From positions 930,001 through 994,000 of the forward strand of contig NZ_JASISV010000002.1 of assembly GCF_030063305.1 (NCBI RefSeq): a stretch of 64,000 nucleotides of DNA, given 5' to 3'. Within the stretch, counting starts at the first letter, position 1, and the number at the start of each line of letters is the position of its first letter. The stretch comes from Salinibacterium sp. G-O1 (lineage in GTDB: Bacteria > Actinomycetota > Actinomycetes > Actinomycetales > Microbacteriaceae). Below are positions 44,005 through 53,123 of this stretch, one piece after another. A model generated the notes under the pieces. That model searched no databases and had not been told where the DNA came from. It worked only from the letters and a program-made list of their open reading frames with translations. Position numbers and translations under genes: made by a program.

Positions 44005-44973
44005 TCAGGCTGCGCGGTAGGCGGGCGGCTCGATGTCGACGAGGATGCGGTCGATGATGTCGCCGGCCTTCACCCCGGCGAACTCGGATTCGGCGTCGAG
44101 CACGAGACGGTGGGCGAGTACCGCGCTGGCCAGATCTCGCACGTCGTCCGGTGTTGCGTATGTGCGACCCTGGGTGATCGCCCACGTCTTGATCGCGCGC
44201 GACAGCGCCATGGCACCACGCATGCTCACGCCGAGAGTGACATCGCGGTTCTTGCGCGTCGCATCCACGATGTCGCTGAGGTATTGCATCACCGACTCGT
44301 CGACGAAGACCTCGGCCGCGAGAGCCGTCATCGCCACGATCGAGTCTGGCTTGATGATCGGCGAGACGAGGGATGCCCTGGCACGGTTTGCGGAATCCAT
44401 CAGCAGCGCGACCGCGGTCTTGGTGTCTGGATAACCGAGGCTCGTCTTGATCAGGAAGCGGTCGAGCTGGGCCTCGGGAAGCTTGTAGGTTCCCGCCTGC
44501 TCGATCGGGTTCTGGGTAGCGATGACCATGAAGGGAGCGCCCACCGAGTGGCCCTCGCCGTCGATGGTAACGACCCCCTCCTCCATGACCTCGAGAAGCG
44601 CGCTCTGGGTCTTCGGGCTGGCGCGGTTGATCTCGTCGGCCAGCACGATCGAGGCGAAGATCGGGCCGGGGTGAAACTCGAATTTGCCCTTGCCCTGGTC
44701 GTAAATCTGCACGCCCGTGACGTCGGAGGGCAGCAGGTCCGGAGTGAACTGGATGCGGCTCGTGGTGCCGTCGAGCGTGTTCGCCAGCGCCTTGGCGAGC
44801 ACGGTCTTGCCGGTACCGGGGAAGTCCTCGAGCAGCACGTGGCCGTCGGAGATGAGCGCGGTCAACACCAGGCGGATCACGTGGTCTTTGCCCATGATCG
44901 CCTTGTCGACGTTCGCGATGAGTTTCTGGAACGCATCCGCGAACCAGGTCGCCTGCTCCTGTGTTACTGGCAC
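44005..44973 (-). CDS. MoxR family AAA+ ATPase of the secretion operon
   Basis: The 322-residue protein has Walker A EDFPGTGKT (about residue 48), the Walker B region LADEINRASPKTQSALLE, ATQNPIEQAGTYKLPEAQLDR split over sensor 1, and the MoxR lid domain. The start is a GTG at 44973, 38 nt after the giant surface-protein gene. It probably acts as a chaperone or remodeler for the DUF58/TgpA-like/RDD membrane group encoded downstream. The paralogue at 2505-3530 belongs to a separate operon. Confidence 0.92.
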   Translation of the reverse strand: MPVTQEQATWFADAFQKLIANVDKAIMGKDHVIRLVLTALISDGHVLLEDFPGTGKTVLAKALANTLDGTTSRIQFTPDLLPSDVTGVQIYDQGKGKFEFHPGPIFASIVLADEINRASPKTQSALLEVMEEGVVTIDGEGHSVGAPFMVIATQNPIEQAGTYKLPEAQLDRFLIKTSLGYPDTKTAVALLMDSANRARASLVSPIIKPDSIVAMTALAAEVFVDESVMQYLSDIVDATRKNRDVTLGVSMRGAMALSRAIKTWAITQGRTYATPDDVRDLASAVLAHRLVLDAESEFAGVKAGDIIDRILVDIEPPAYRAA

Positions 44974-45011
44974 TGTTCTTCTCTCTGGGGTGTGGTTAGG
45001 GATGCTGCGAT

Positions 45012-48000
45012 CTAGCAGCTGGGGATGTCGGCCATACGTTGGTCAGGGTACGAGACGCCATCGAAGATGGCCCAATACCTCACATTGGCGTTGGTGGTGC
45101 CACCCGAATACGCCCAGCTCTGGGTCATGAGCTGCCCGCTGCTGCCGTTGCCGGTGTGTGAGTAGATGAAGCTATTGCCGGGGCTGCCGACCCGCATGGT
45201 GTGCGATCCGCCGCTCTGGTTGCTCCACCGGATGCCGAACATGTCGGCGTTGTAGCCGTTGTTGAGCTGATCGCCTCCGCCGCCAAGGTCACGGCAGAGC
45301 GACGCCTTCGGGGGCACCGGCTCTGCTGCGAGCCGCACGGTTTCGCCCGCGCTCGGGCTGCCCGCGCCCGACTTATTGGTGGCGCGCACGCGCAGGGTGT
45401 GGTCGCCGGTTCCGCGATTGTTGAGGTCGTATCGCGTGTCGGTGCCCACGTTCTGCCAATTGCCACCGTTGTAGCTGACCTCGTAGGTGAGGTTCGCCGA
45501 CCCCCCGGGGTTGGCTGACACCGTCGACCAACGCCAGGTCACCGTAGACGGTGAGTACGTTCCGTTCGCGGGCGACGACGAGGTGATCGTCGGCGCGCCC
45601 GGGGTGCCCTGCGTGGTGAGCGTGGCCGGGGCGGAGACCCCGCTCGCGCCCTGCTTGCCGCCGGTATTCACCGCATACACGGTGACCCTGTACGTGCCGC
45701 CGTTGAGCGTCTGGTTGCCCGTCGTGGTTCCCGTCGTGCTTCCGGACTGCCCACCGGCGATGGCCCAGAAGTACGTGGTCGTGCCACCGGTTCCCGCCAC
45801 GGCGGGCCAGTCGGCACGGAGCACGCCGTTGGGCGCCCACTGGTCGACGACGGTGATCGTCGGGGTGGGTTGGGCTGGCGTGCCGTAAGGCGTGATCTGG
45901 TCGCTCGCCACCGAGAAGGCGCCGGCGCCGTTCTCGTTGATGGCGCGCACCTGGAAGGTGTACGGCGTGCCATTGGTGAGACCGCCGATGGTGCACGCCT
46001 GTCCAGCGGTGCATCCCTCGGTGATTCCGCCGGTCTGCACGTTCCTCACCTGGTAGCTGGTGATGTCTTTGCCATTCGTGCCGGGAGCTCCGAACCTGAT
46101 CGTGGCGGAGCTGTCGCCGCCGATAGCGGATCCCCCGTCGCGGTCGGGTTTCTGCACGACATCAGGCACGTCGGTGACGGTGAAGGTGATGGTTCCGTTG
46201 ACGCGGCGGTCTTTGTCTTTCGTCGCATCCTCGATCGTGTACACCACCTCGATGACCATGTACGGCGGGCTCGAGTTTGGGGTGACCCTGATCTGGGAGC
46301 CGGTGAAACTGATCGAGCCGACGTTGCTCGCGTTGGTGATTGTGGCGTCGACGATCGTGAGCGGCTCCCCCGTGGTCTGGTACGGGTTGGAGTCGTTGGT
46401 GAGCGGATCCATCACATAGCTGCCGACGGGACGCTTGGTTTCGTAGGTGTCGGAGACGGCGACCGGCAGGGGTCGCGACGAGCCGACCACTGTCACGTTG
46501 ATCGAGCCGGGCACGGTGAATTTGTCCCACCGCAGGGTGACTCCGACGGTGTATGTCGTGCCCTTGGGGGTGTCGCGGGGAACGCTCAGCACCAGTTGCG
46601 ACCCGCTGAGATTTGCGCTCAGTGCCGACGATGACGGAGCGATCTCCGAGTAGGTGACCTCCTGCAGAATCTGCGGGTTCTGGTGGCCGGTTGACTGGCG
46701 CAGGTCGATAGGGCTGGTCTCCCCCACCTCGACCTGCACGTTTGGTGTGGTGAACACCGGCGCGGTGTCACGGAACTCGGGGTCGCCGACGATGATCGGC
46801 AATGTCAGCGTGGCTGACACACCCTTGGGGTCATTCTTCGAGTCACCGTCGGACACGGTGAAGGTGATCGACGCCGGTCCACGGTAATCCAGGGTCGGAG
46901 TGAAGGCGAGGGTTCCCTGGTCGACGTAGCTGGGATCGCCGTTGCTCCGGATGGCGCTGACACTGGACTTGTCATAGATGTGCGCGTCGCGGCCGGACGG
47001 CACCTCGAGGATGTCAGCCAGCTTCCACTGGCGGGATTCGTTCATGCTCACGTACTGGACGGGCAGGTTCGGGTCGATGACGGGCGGATCGTCGAAGTTC
47101 TCGTCGACCGCAGCCGGGACGAGGATGAACGCCATCGCGCTCAGCTCATCGAGGTCGTTGGTCACCCGGTACGCGATCGCCTGTCGGGTGTCGCCAGGCG
47201 TGACCTCGATCTGTCCGTTGCGTTCGAGCAGTGCCGCTGCGCCCGCATTCGGGCCTTCGACCGACACCACGAGGTCTTCGGTTTTGCCGGCGGGGTTGAA
47301 CGCGTAGCCGTCGAAGATGTTGATGGTGATCGACTTCTTGCCGGCGATCTCTTTGGTGAGGATGGGCACGTCGTCAGCGGTCGGGGGAAGCAGAGGCGCA
47401 TCAGGGGTGACGGTCACCAGCACATAGCTCATGGTTTTGCCACCGCGGTCGTTCGTCAATTCGTAGCGCAGCGAGAAGGACTGTTCGGTGTCTGGCGCGG
47501 TCAGCACCAGGTACTGGCGCCCCACGACCTCCGCATCGATTCCGTCCGGCACATCCACGAGCGTCTTCGACACCTTGATCGGCGAGCCCTGCGGGTCTGA
47601 GTCATTGGCCAGCAGGTCGACCTGGGCGATGCGGCCCGGGCGCACCGAGACGCTGTCCGGCGCGGCGTTCGGGGGCTGGAGTTCGGTCGGTTGCGGGATG
47701 ACGGCGATCTTGATGCTCGCCTCACCGGTCGCCCCGAACGCGTCGTACACCTGGTAGCTGAACTCATCGGTGCCGACGGCGGCCGACGACGACTCGTAGA
47801 TGAAGTAGTCGTTGCCTACCTCCTTCAGCGAACCCAGCGTCGGATTCCGCGGGAAGTCCAGCAGCTGGGTGGAGTCGCCATCGGGGTCGATGCCGTTCAA
47901 CGGAACGTCGATGCGGATGCTTCCACCGGCCAGCACCCGGCCGACGAGCGGATCGGGAACCGGGTCGCGGTTGCGGTCGTTGTTCAGAGCCGTCACTGTG

Positions 48001-50615
48001 ATGATCGCCGTCGCCGCAGCGGTCTCACCGAACGGGTCGAGCACCCGGTAGTCGATCCTGTACTCGCCGGCGGTGGTCGGTGCCTGAAAACGAAGCTTGT
48101 TCTTGGAGACGAACGCGATGCCCTCGGTCGGCGGGGTGATCAGGTTGGTGTCGAGGAACATGCTCGTGTCATCCGGGTGGAAATCGTTGGCCAGCACGTC
48201 GAGCGTGATGATGTCGCCGACCCGCACCGTGGCCGTGTCGTTCGCGGCGACAGGTGGCTGGTGTTTCGTCAGGGCCGGCACCGGCACGACGGTCACCCCC
48301 GCAGTCGCGGTAGAGAGGCCATCCGAGATCGTGTACGTGAAGTTCACCTGCTCGGTGAGAGCTGCTGGCGATGTGATGCGGATCAACGTCGCCTCGAGCA
48401 GCTCGACGACGAGTCCCTTCGCCTGCACGTCTGACGGCACCGATATCGACTGCACGGCCAGGATTTTCCCCGTCGGGCTCACGTCGTTCGACAGCACCGA
48501 CACCGTCACCGGCTCTTCGCCGCGCAGGTACGCGGTATCTTTCACCGCTACCGGCGGCAGGCTGTCATCGGCCGGCTTGTCTCTCACGTCAACGCGGATG
48601 ATGCCCACGCTCGAATTCGCCGCGGCCTGCACCGTGTACTTCATGTAGAAGATGCCGGGGTTGGACGACGAGAATGTCACCTGGCCACGATCCGAGTTGA
48701 AGGATGCCACTGCGCCACCGGTCGCCTCGTCCATGCCGACCAGCGTGAGTTGAGCTCCCGACGGCGACAGGTCGTTCTTGAGCGGCTCGACCACCACAGT
48801 CTCGCCGGCGAAGGCGGTGGCGAAGTCGGGGGTGCCGACCGGGTTCAGGGTGCCCGCGGGCTCCACGGTGACCGTGAGGCTGCCCGTCACGGGAGGACCG
48901 CTGCCATCACTGACCTGAAACTGCACCTCCTTCTCGCCCAACTCTGAGGTCTGATGCGTGAAGGTGATGAACCCGTCGGGAGTGAACCTGACCAGGTCAG
49001 CCGACTTGGGGTTCGCGCCGATCAGGTAGAGGTCGTCACCGTCCGGGTCGCGCCAGTCGGAGAGCACGTTGTATGAGATCGTCTGGTTGGCCTCCACCGC
49101 GACCCCCGGGAACCTGACCGAGTACGGCGGCTCGTTGATCTCGTCGGGAACCACGCGGGCCGTGACGTTGGCCGAGGCCGTGCCGCCGCGACCATCGTCG
49201 ACCGTGTAGTTGAACGAAATGCTGCCCACGAAGCCCTCGACCGGGGTGAACTGCAGGGCGCGGCCGCCATCGATCGGGTCGAGCCTGCCCGTCGTTTCGG
49301 CGATGGGATCGAACGACGAGATCACCAGCACATCGCCATCGGGGTCTGAGTCGTTGTCAAGCACCGAGAAGATTGTGGTTCGACCCGGGCGCACGCCGAA
49401 CAGGTCGTCCTTGGCGGTGGGCGGCCGGTTCGTCTCCGTGCGCTCCGCGAGGGTGTCTTCGAACGACTGGATCGCGGACTTCTCCTCGCCGATTTCCTCG
49501 GACTCCTGCTCGACCGGCGGGGTCACGTCATCCCAGTTGTCCACCAGTCGCATGTTCTCGCTCGGCAACCACACGTTGCCGTTCGTGAGATCGTTCAACG
49601 CGATGATGGTGCGATTCACCCGGAACTCCAGCACCCCGCCCTGCGTTGGTTCTGCGATGTCCTGGGGGGCGGGATCCTGACCCTCGCACGACAGCAGGTA
49701 CTTCTGCGTGGCGCCCCAGGCGCCGTGCGCGCAACCGTCCTGGTTTACCGGCGACGCGACACCATCGAGTTCCCTGCTCGTGCTGTCAAAACCCGCGTTC
49801 GCGATGTCGGCGACGCCCGAGCCCAGATTCATGCGCACGAGGGAGTCTGCGGTGGCGATCACGGCGAACGACGACTCGGGGCCGGTCTGCTGAAGCTTCA
49901 GCCCAGGCTCCTCGCCGATGCCGTACTTCTGCCCGCCCTCGGTGACCAGCTCGTTCGTCGACTGGTCGAATACCACAGCGGCGTCGCCCACCGCGGCGAG
50001 CTGGAATTCACCGACGGCAGCAAACGCCGTGACGGTTGGTTCATCGGCCAGCGTCGCAACGCGATACAACTTCTTCTGCTCGGCGGAGACCGCCAAAATT
50101 TCACCGTTGCGCGTGACCGTGACGTGGGCGCCCTCGCCCAGCTCGGCGATCGGGTTGTCTGAGACGTAGTTGAACTGAAGGTCGCCGACGGAGGGGATTC
50201 CCCAGAGTTTGCCGCCGGCATCCAGAATCGCGATGACCGAACCCCCATAGGCGACCTCGGCGCCGATCGGAACGTCGATGGCCGAGGTGACCTCTGTCGA
50301 GGCGGGGTTAACCGACTCGATTCGACCCGTGTCCGGGTCGTGCATAAACAGGGTGTCGCCGTCCTGCATGACCTCGAAGTTGGCGCTGGATGCCACGACC
50401 GAACCGTTCAGTTCGTCGATCTGGCGGTTGAGGCGTCCGCCCAGCAGTTGCTGGCCGTTGGTGACCCAGACGTCCCTCGAGGTGAGTTTCACGTCGGAGA
50501 TAGGAAAGCCGGGATGAAGCGCCGCGATGGTCAACGGAACGCCGAGGACGAGCGCGATCACCACGACAGAAGCGGTCGACTTACGCGCCGTGACCCACCT
50601 CGTCAGCGCGTTCAC
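45012..50615 (-). CDS. Giant Ig-like/cadherin-like and fibronectin III surface protein (1867 aa)
   Basis: A short basic tail and one hydrophobic anchor (about residues 15-35, VVVIALVLGVPLTIAAL) suggest an N-in, C-out membrane protein. Residues 40-380 look like a beta-propeller-type region. About eleven tandem Ig/cadherin-like domains follow, most opening with PPxAxDD (PPTAKDD, PPVAVKD, PPVAAND) and carrying NDSDPDGD-like calcium-type loops. Then come about three fibronectin III domains and a Cys-containing C-terminal domain. It leads the six-gene operon ending with eccC. GTG start with AAGGA in place; the operator is 103 nt upstream. An adhesin or a large extracytoplasmic scaffold are both possible. 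Confidence 0.9.
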   Translation of the reverse strand: MNALTRWVTARKSTASVVVIALVLGVPLTIAALHPGFPISDVKLTSRDVWVTNGQQLLGGRLNRQIDELNGSVVASSANFEVMQDGDTLFMHDPDTGRIESVNPASTEVTSAIDVPIGAEVAYGGSVIAILDAGGKLWGIPSVGDLQFNYVSDNPIAELGEGAHVTVTRNGEILAVSAEQKKLYRVATLADEPTVTAFAAVGEFQLAAVGDAAVVFDQSTNELVTEGGQKYGIGEEPGLKLQQTGPESSFAVIATADSLVRMNLGSGVADIANAGFDSTSRELDGVASPVNQDGCAHGAWGATQKYLLSCEGQDPAPQDIAEPTQGGVLEFRVNRTIIALNDLTNGNVWLPSENMRLVDNWDDVTPPVEQESEEIGEEKSAIQSFEDTLAERTETNRPPTAKDDLFGVRPGRTTIFSVLDNDSDPDGDVLVISSFDPIAETTGRLDPIDGGRALQFTPVEGFVGSISFNYTVDDGRGGTASANVTARVVPDEINEPPYSVRFPGVAVEANQTISYNVLSDWRDPDGDDLYLIGANPKSADLVRFTPDGFITFTHQTSELGEKEVQFQVSDGSGPPVTGSLTVTVEPAGTLNPVGTPDFATAFAGETVVVEPLKNDLSPSGAQLTLVGMDEATGGAVASFNSDRGQVTFSSSNPGIFYMKYTVQAAANSSVGIIRVDVRDKPADDSLPPVAVKDTAYLRGEEPVTVSVLSNDVSPTGKILAVQSISVPSDVQAKGLVVELLEATLIRITSPAALTEQVNFTYTISDGLSTATAGVTVVPVPALTKHQPPVAANDTATVRVGDIITLDVLANDFHPDDTSMFLDTNLITPPTEGIAFVSKNKLRFQAPTTAGEYRIDYRVLDPFGETAAATAIITVTALNNDRNRDPVPDPLVGRVLAGGSIRIDVPLNGIDPDGDSTQLLDFPRNPTLGSLKEVGNDYFIYESSSAAVGTDEFSYQVYDAFGATGEASIKIAVIPQPTELQPPNAAPDSVSVRPGRIAQVDLLANDSDPQGSPIKVSKTLVDVPDGIDAEVVGRQYLVLTAPDTEQSFSLRYELTNDRGGKTMSYVLVTVTPDAPLLPPTADDVPILTKEIAGKKSITINIFDGYAFNPAGKTEDLVVSVEGPNAGAAALLERNGQIEVTPGDTRQAIAYRVTNDLDELSAMAFILVPAAVDENFDDPPVIDPNLPVQYVSMNESRQWKLADILEVPSGRDAHIYDKSSVSAIRSNGDPSYVDQGTLAFTPTLDYRGPASITFTVSDGDSKNDPKGVSATLTLPIIVGDPEFRDTAPVFTTPNVQVEVGETSPIDLRQSTGHQNPQILQEVTYSEIAPSSSALSANLSGSQLVLSVPRDTPKGTTYTVGVTLRWDKFTVPGSINVTVVGSSRPLPVAVSDTYETKRPVGSYVMDPLTNDSNPYQTTGEPLTIVDATITNASNVGSISFTGSQIRVTPNSSPPYMVIEVVYTIEDATKDKDRRVNGTITFTVTDVPDVVQKPDRDGGSAIGGDSSATIRFGAPGTNGKDITSYQVRNVQTGGITEGCTAGQACTIGGLTNGTPYTFQVRAINENGAGAFSVASDQITPYGTPAQPTPTITVVDQWAPNGVLRADWPAVAGTGGTTTYFWAIAGGQSGSTTGTTTGNQTLNGGTYRVTVYAVNTGGKQGASGVSAPATLTTQGTPGAPTITSSSPANGTYSPSTVTWRWSTVSANPGGSANLTYEVSYNGGNWQNVGTDTRYDLNNRGTGDHTLRVRATNKSGAGSPSAGETVRLAAEPVPPKASLCRDLGGGGDQLNNGYNADMFGIRWSNQSGGSHTMRVGSPGNSFIYSHTGNGSSGQLMTQSWAYSGGTTNANVRYWAIFDGVSYPDQRMADIPSC

Positions 50616-50718
50616 ACATATCCTTCGAGTCGATCATCCCCTGCCTCTGCGGCCTGGCGCCATCAGTGACTTCTTGTCAAAACTAACACGAGACACCCCG
50701 CTCCGACCGGGGCAGGCA

Positions 50719-50734
50719 TGGGCAGCGCTACCCA
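50719..50734. promoter_or_regulatory. Island operator, site C (TGGGCA-N4-TACCCA)
   Basis: TGGGCAGCGCTACCCA overlaps the last codons of the FHA-winged-helix gene and lies 103 nt before the GTG of the giant surface-protein gene. It is the reverse complement of site B, base for base, which is strong evidence for a selected element. Confidence 0.8.
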
Positions 50735-51483
50735 TCTTCGAGGGGCAGCGCCGCGGTGTGCTCGCGGTCGTTGCGCTCCAGGAGGAAGAGATCTTCCTTG
50801 CCGACGAGGTGGGTGGCAACCGCGTACTCGACCAGCCGCAGCCGTCGGTTGGTCGCCAGGTTGCCTTTGCCGCCACGAAGGCCGCGCACGCCTATCTTGT
50901 CGAGCTTGTCGCAGACGTTGTCGAGTTTTCGGTTGAAGGTGGTCATCGACCAGTGCAGGCGGGCCGCCGCCTCGGCCGATGTCGGAATCTCGCCGCGCCC
51001 CGGCGAATCCTGTCGCAGAATCTGCTCGGCAAGGGAGACGACGAGGAGTCGCTGAGTCGTCGTTAGCGCGACCGGCGCCATCGTCGTCTCGCCACCCCCA
51101 CCGGCGTTGGCTGCCGAGGTGTTGAAATAGTCCTGCGGTGAATAGACCGTGAACTCGTAGGTCGTCGAACCAGCGCTGAACAGCACCTGCATCTGCGGGA
51201 ACACGATCGGCAACCGGGCGCCCGGCGCGAGCCATGCCTGGACCTGACCTGTGGCATCCGTCACCGTGGCCGAGAGCAGGGTTCCCACGTTCGCCAGCCA
51301 CCACATGCCGAAGTCTTCGTAGATGCGCAGGAACCGGCGATGCAGGTACGGGTTGTCGTCGATGACGAGATCCGATTCACGCCCGATGTGGAAGTCGTTC
51401 GGGTGCGCCACCTCGTACCACTCGCCACAGAACTCGATCTTGAGTGGGCCCACAGGAGCGTCAGCTTTCACGGGAGCACTCAT
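50728..51483 (-). CDS. FHA-like plus winged-helix protein, candidate island regulator
   Basis: The protein has 251 residues. The N-terminal half is an FHA-like domain (about 15-125): IGRESDLVIDD is kept, but the Ser and His of the binding loop are replaced (NPYLHRRFLRI) and the Asn-Gly turn reads NVGT, so phosphothreonine binding is doubtful. Residues about 140-235 resemble a winged helix (RLLVVSLAEQILR, PTSAEAAARLHWSMTTFNRK, DKIGVRGLRGGKGN, then a final helix). This layout suggests a DNA-binding regulator. It is last in the phosphatase-FHA-kinase operon, with a 4-nt overlap with the kinase. Confidence 0.8.
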   Translation of the reverse strand: MSAPVKADAPVGPLKIEFCGEWYEVAHPNDFHIGRESDLVIDDNPYLHRRFLRIYEDFGMWWLANVGTLLSATVTDATGQVQAWLAPGARLPIVFPQMQVLFSAGSTTYEFTVYSPQDYFNTSAANAGGGGETTMAPVALTTTQRLLVVSLAEQILRQDSPGRGEIPTSAEAAARLHWSMTTFNRKLDNVCDKLDKIGVRGLRGGKGNLATNRRLRLVEYAVATHLVGKEDLFLLERNDREHTAALPLEDG

Positions 51484-53123
51484 GCCGGATAGCAGGTCTC
51501 GTAGGGGTTGGCAGACAGCTTCCCGGCGCGCGAGATGCTGACAGTGACACAGACCGTTGAGCCCGGTGCGTAGTCGGTGATGACGACGGCGTTGCCTTCG
51601 GCCTTGCGAACTGGCTCGTCGCCTGTGCGGTTGCTGATCTGCCAGAAGAAAGCGTCGCCCTCCACCGGGTCGGGGTTGGTGAACAGGAAGGTGACGGTGG
51701 AGCCATCGGCAACCGGCGGCCCCGCGATCTGCGGGGTCGGGATGCTTGCGACCACGACCGGAGGCTGGGACGCGGTCGGAGTCGGATCGGCGCTGCCGCC
51801 CGTTGCCACCCCGCCCACGATGACGGCAACAACGACCCCGACGGCAACGACGGCGGCGAGCCCACCGATGATCCATCCGGCAAGTTTTCGCCCGGCTGGC
51901 GCGCCCGGCGGCACGTCGGGAGCCTGCTGCTGAGAAGTTGCCGGCTGCGGCTGGACCGGGTCGCGGCGACGCACGATCGTCTCGCCGAGAACCTCGGCCG
52001 GGCGAGCACGATCGGTGGCGGGCTGGGCAACAACATTCCTCGCGCCGCGCGCCACTGTGGCATCCGCGGCGTCCGGCTCGTCGGTCACGATGGTGGGGGC
52101 GGAAACGGCCGGTTGAGCGTCGATGGTGGCGACAGCGCGCACTCGTGTCTCGTTTTCGTCGTCGCCGCCGTCGTTGCGATCGGGTGCGGCAACGAACAGG
52201 TTTGGCACGTCGATCGCGGTCGCCGCGTAGCCCAGCTCCAGTTCGACGCGCTGCAGCGCCCGCGCGAAGTCGACGGCCGTGGCGAAGCGATCCGCGCGAT
52301 CGCTCGCCATCCCCTTGTTGAGCACCGCCAACAGGGATCGCGGAATGTCGCTGCGGCTCATCGGCGTGATCGCGCCCCGTTCGATGCGGCCGATCAGGTC
52401 GAGTGTTCCGTTAGAGCGACCTCGCACCTCGAACGGCGTCTGACCGGCGAGGATCGTGTAGACGGTGGCGGCGAGGGAGAAGACATCGCTGCGAACGTCG
52501 GGCATCGGGTCGTCCTCGAACATCTCGGGCGGAGACCACGGAACACTCATCCCCACCGACGGGCTCGTGCCGCTCGATGCGCCGGTGTCGTTCAGCGCCG
52601 CCGCGAGGGTCGTCGTGTGCAGCGGAAGCTCGTCCTCGAGCGCCGACGAGATGCCGAAGTCGGTGAGTGCTGGCCAACCGTAGTCGTTGCTGAGCACATT
52701 GGCCGGCTTGATGTCGCGATGCAGGATGCCGGCGGCATGAGCCGTGGCAACCGCGCTCGACAGGCGCACACCGGTGCGCAGAGCATCCTCGACCGCGAAG
52801 GTCTCGGTCTTGTAGCGCTCGGCGAGGCTCGGGCCCGAGCAGTACTCCATCACGAAGTAGGGGCGAGCATCCGAGGAGACATCCGCCTGATAAATCGTGA
52901 CGATGTACGGATGCGCAGACAACTGCGCCATCAGGTTCGCTTCGGCGACGAGGGCATCCCGGCTCGCGTCGGTGATGTCCTCGGTGAGCAGCACCTTCAC
53001 CGCAACGCGACGCCTCGGCAACTGCTGGTCGTAAAGGAAGACGTCAGAGAATCCGCCGGAACCCAGCAGCTTGACGAAGGTGTACCCGGGAAGCTCCGGA
53101 GGAGTGGAGGGCGGCCGCTTCAT
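51480..53123 (-). CDS. Transmembrane Ser/Thr protein kinase
   Basis: The 547-residue PknB-like kinase has the Gly loop LGSGGFSDVF (20-29), catalytic Lys43 (VAVKVL), HRDIKPANVL (Asp137), TDFGISS (154-160) and PPE at 198-200. A Thr-rich cytoplasmic linker contains possible FHA-docking sites (PTIVTDEP, GETIVRR). One membrane helix (about 415-440) and a beta-rich extracytoplasmic domain of about 100 residues (TVTFLFTNPDPVEGDAFFW) follow, with two Cys near the C-terminus. This external part is not made of PASTA repeats. It probably phosphorylates FHA partners of the secretion island, opposed by the PP2C phosphatase of the same operon. Confidence 0.93.
   Translation of the reverse strand: MKRPPSTPPELPGYTFVKLLGSGGFSDVFLYDQQLPRRRVAVKVLLTEDITDASRDALVAEANLMAQLSAHPYIVTIYQADVSSDARPYFVMEYCSGPSLAERYKTETFAVEDALRTGVRLSSAVATAHAAGILHRDIKPANVLSNDYGWPALTDFGISSALEDELPLHTTTLAAALNDTGASSGTSPSVGMSVPWSPPEMFEDDPMPDVRSDVFSLAATVYTILAGQTPFEVRGRSNGTLDLIGRIERGAITPMSRSDIPRSLLAVLNKGMASDRADRFATAVDFARALQRVELELGYAATAIDVPNLFVAAPDRNDGGDDENETRVRAVATIDAQPAVSAPTIVTDEPDAADATVARGARNVVAQPATDRARPAEVLGETIVRRRDPVQPQPATSQQQAPDVPPGAPAGRKLAGWIIGGLAAVVAVGVVVAVIVGGVATGGSADPTPTASQPPVVVASIPTPQIAGPPVADGSTVTFLFTNPDPVEGDAFFWQISNRTGDEPVRKAEGNAVVITDYAPGSTVCVTVSISRAGKLSANPYETCYPA

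Noticed and set aside
45012-50615. Non-ribosomal or polyketide megaprotein
   Set aside because: The large size comes from repeated Ig/cadherin-like and fibronectin domains; there are no carrier, adenylation or ketosynthase motifs.
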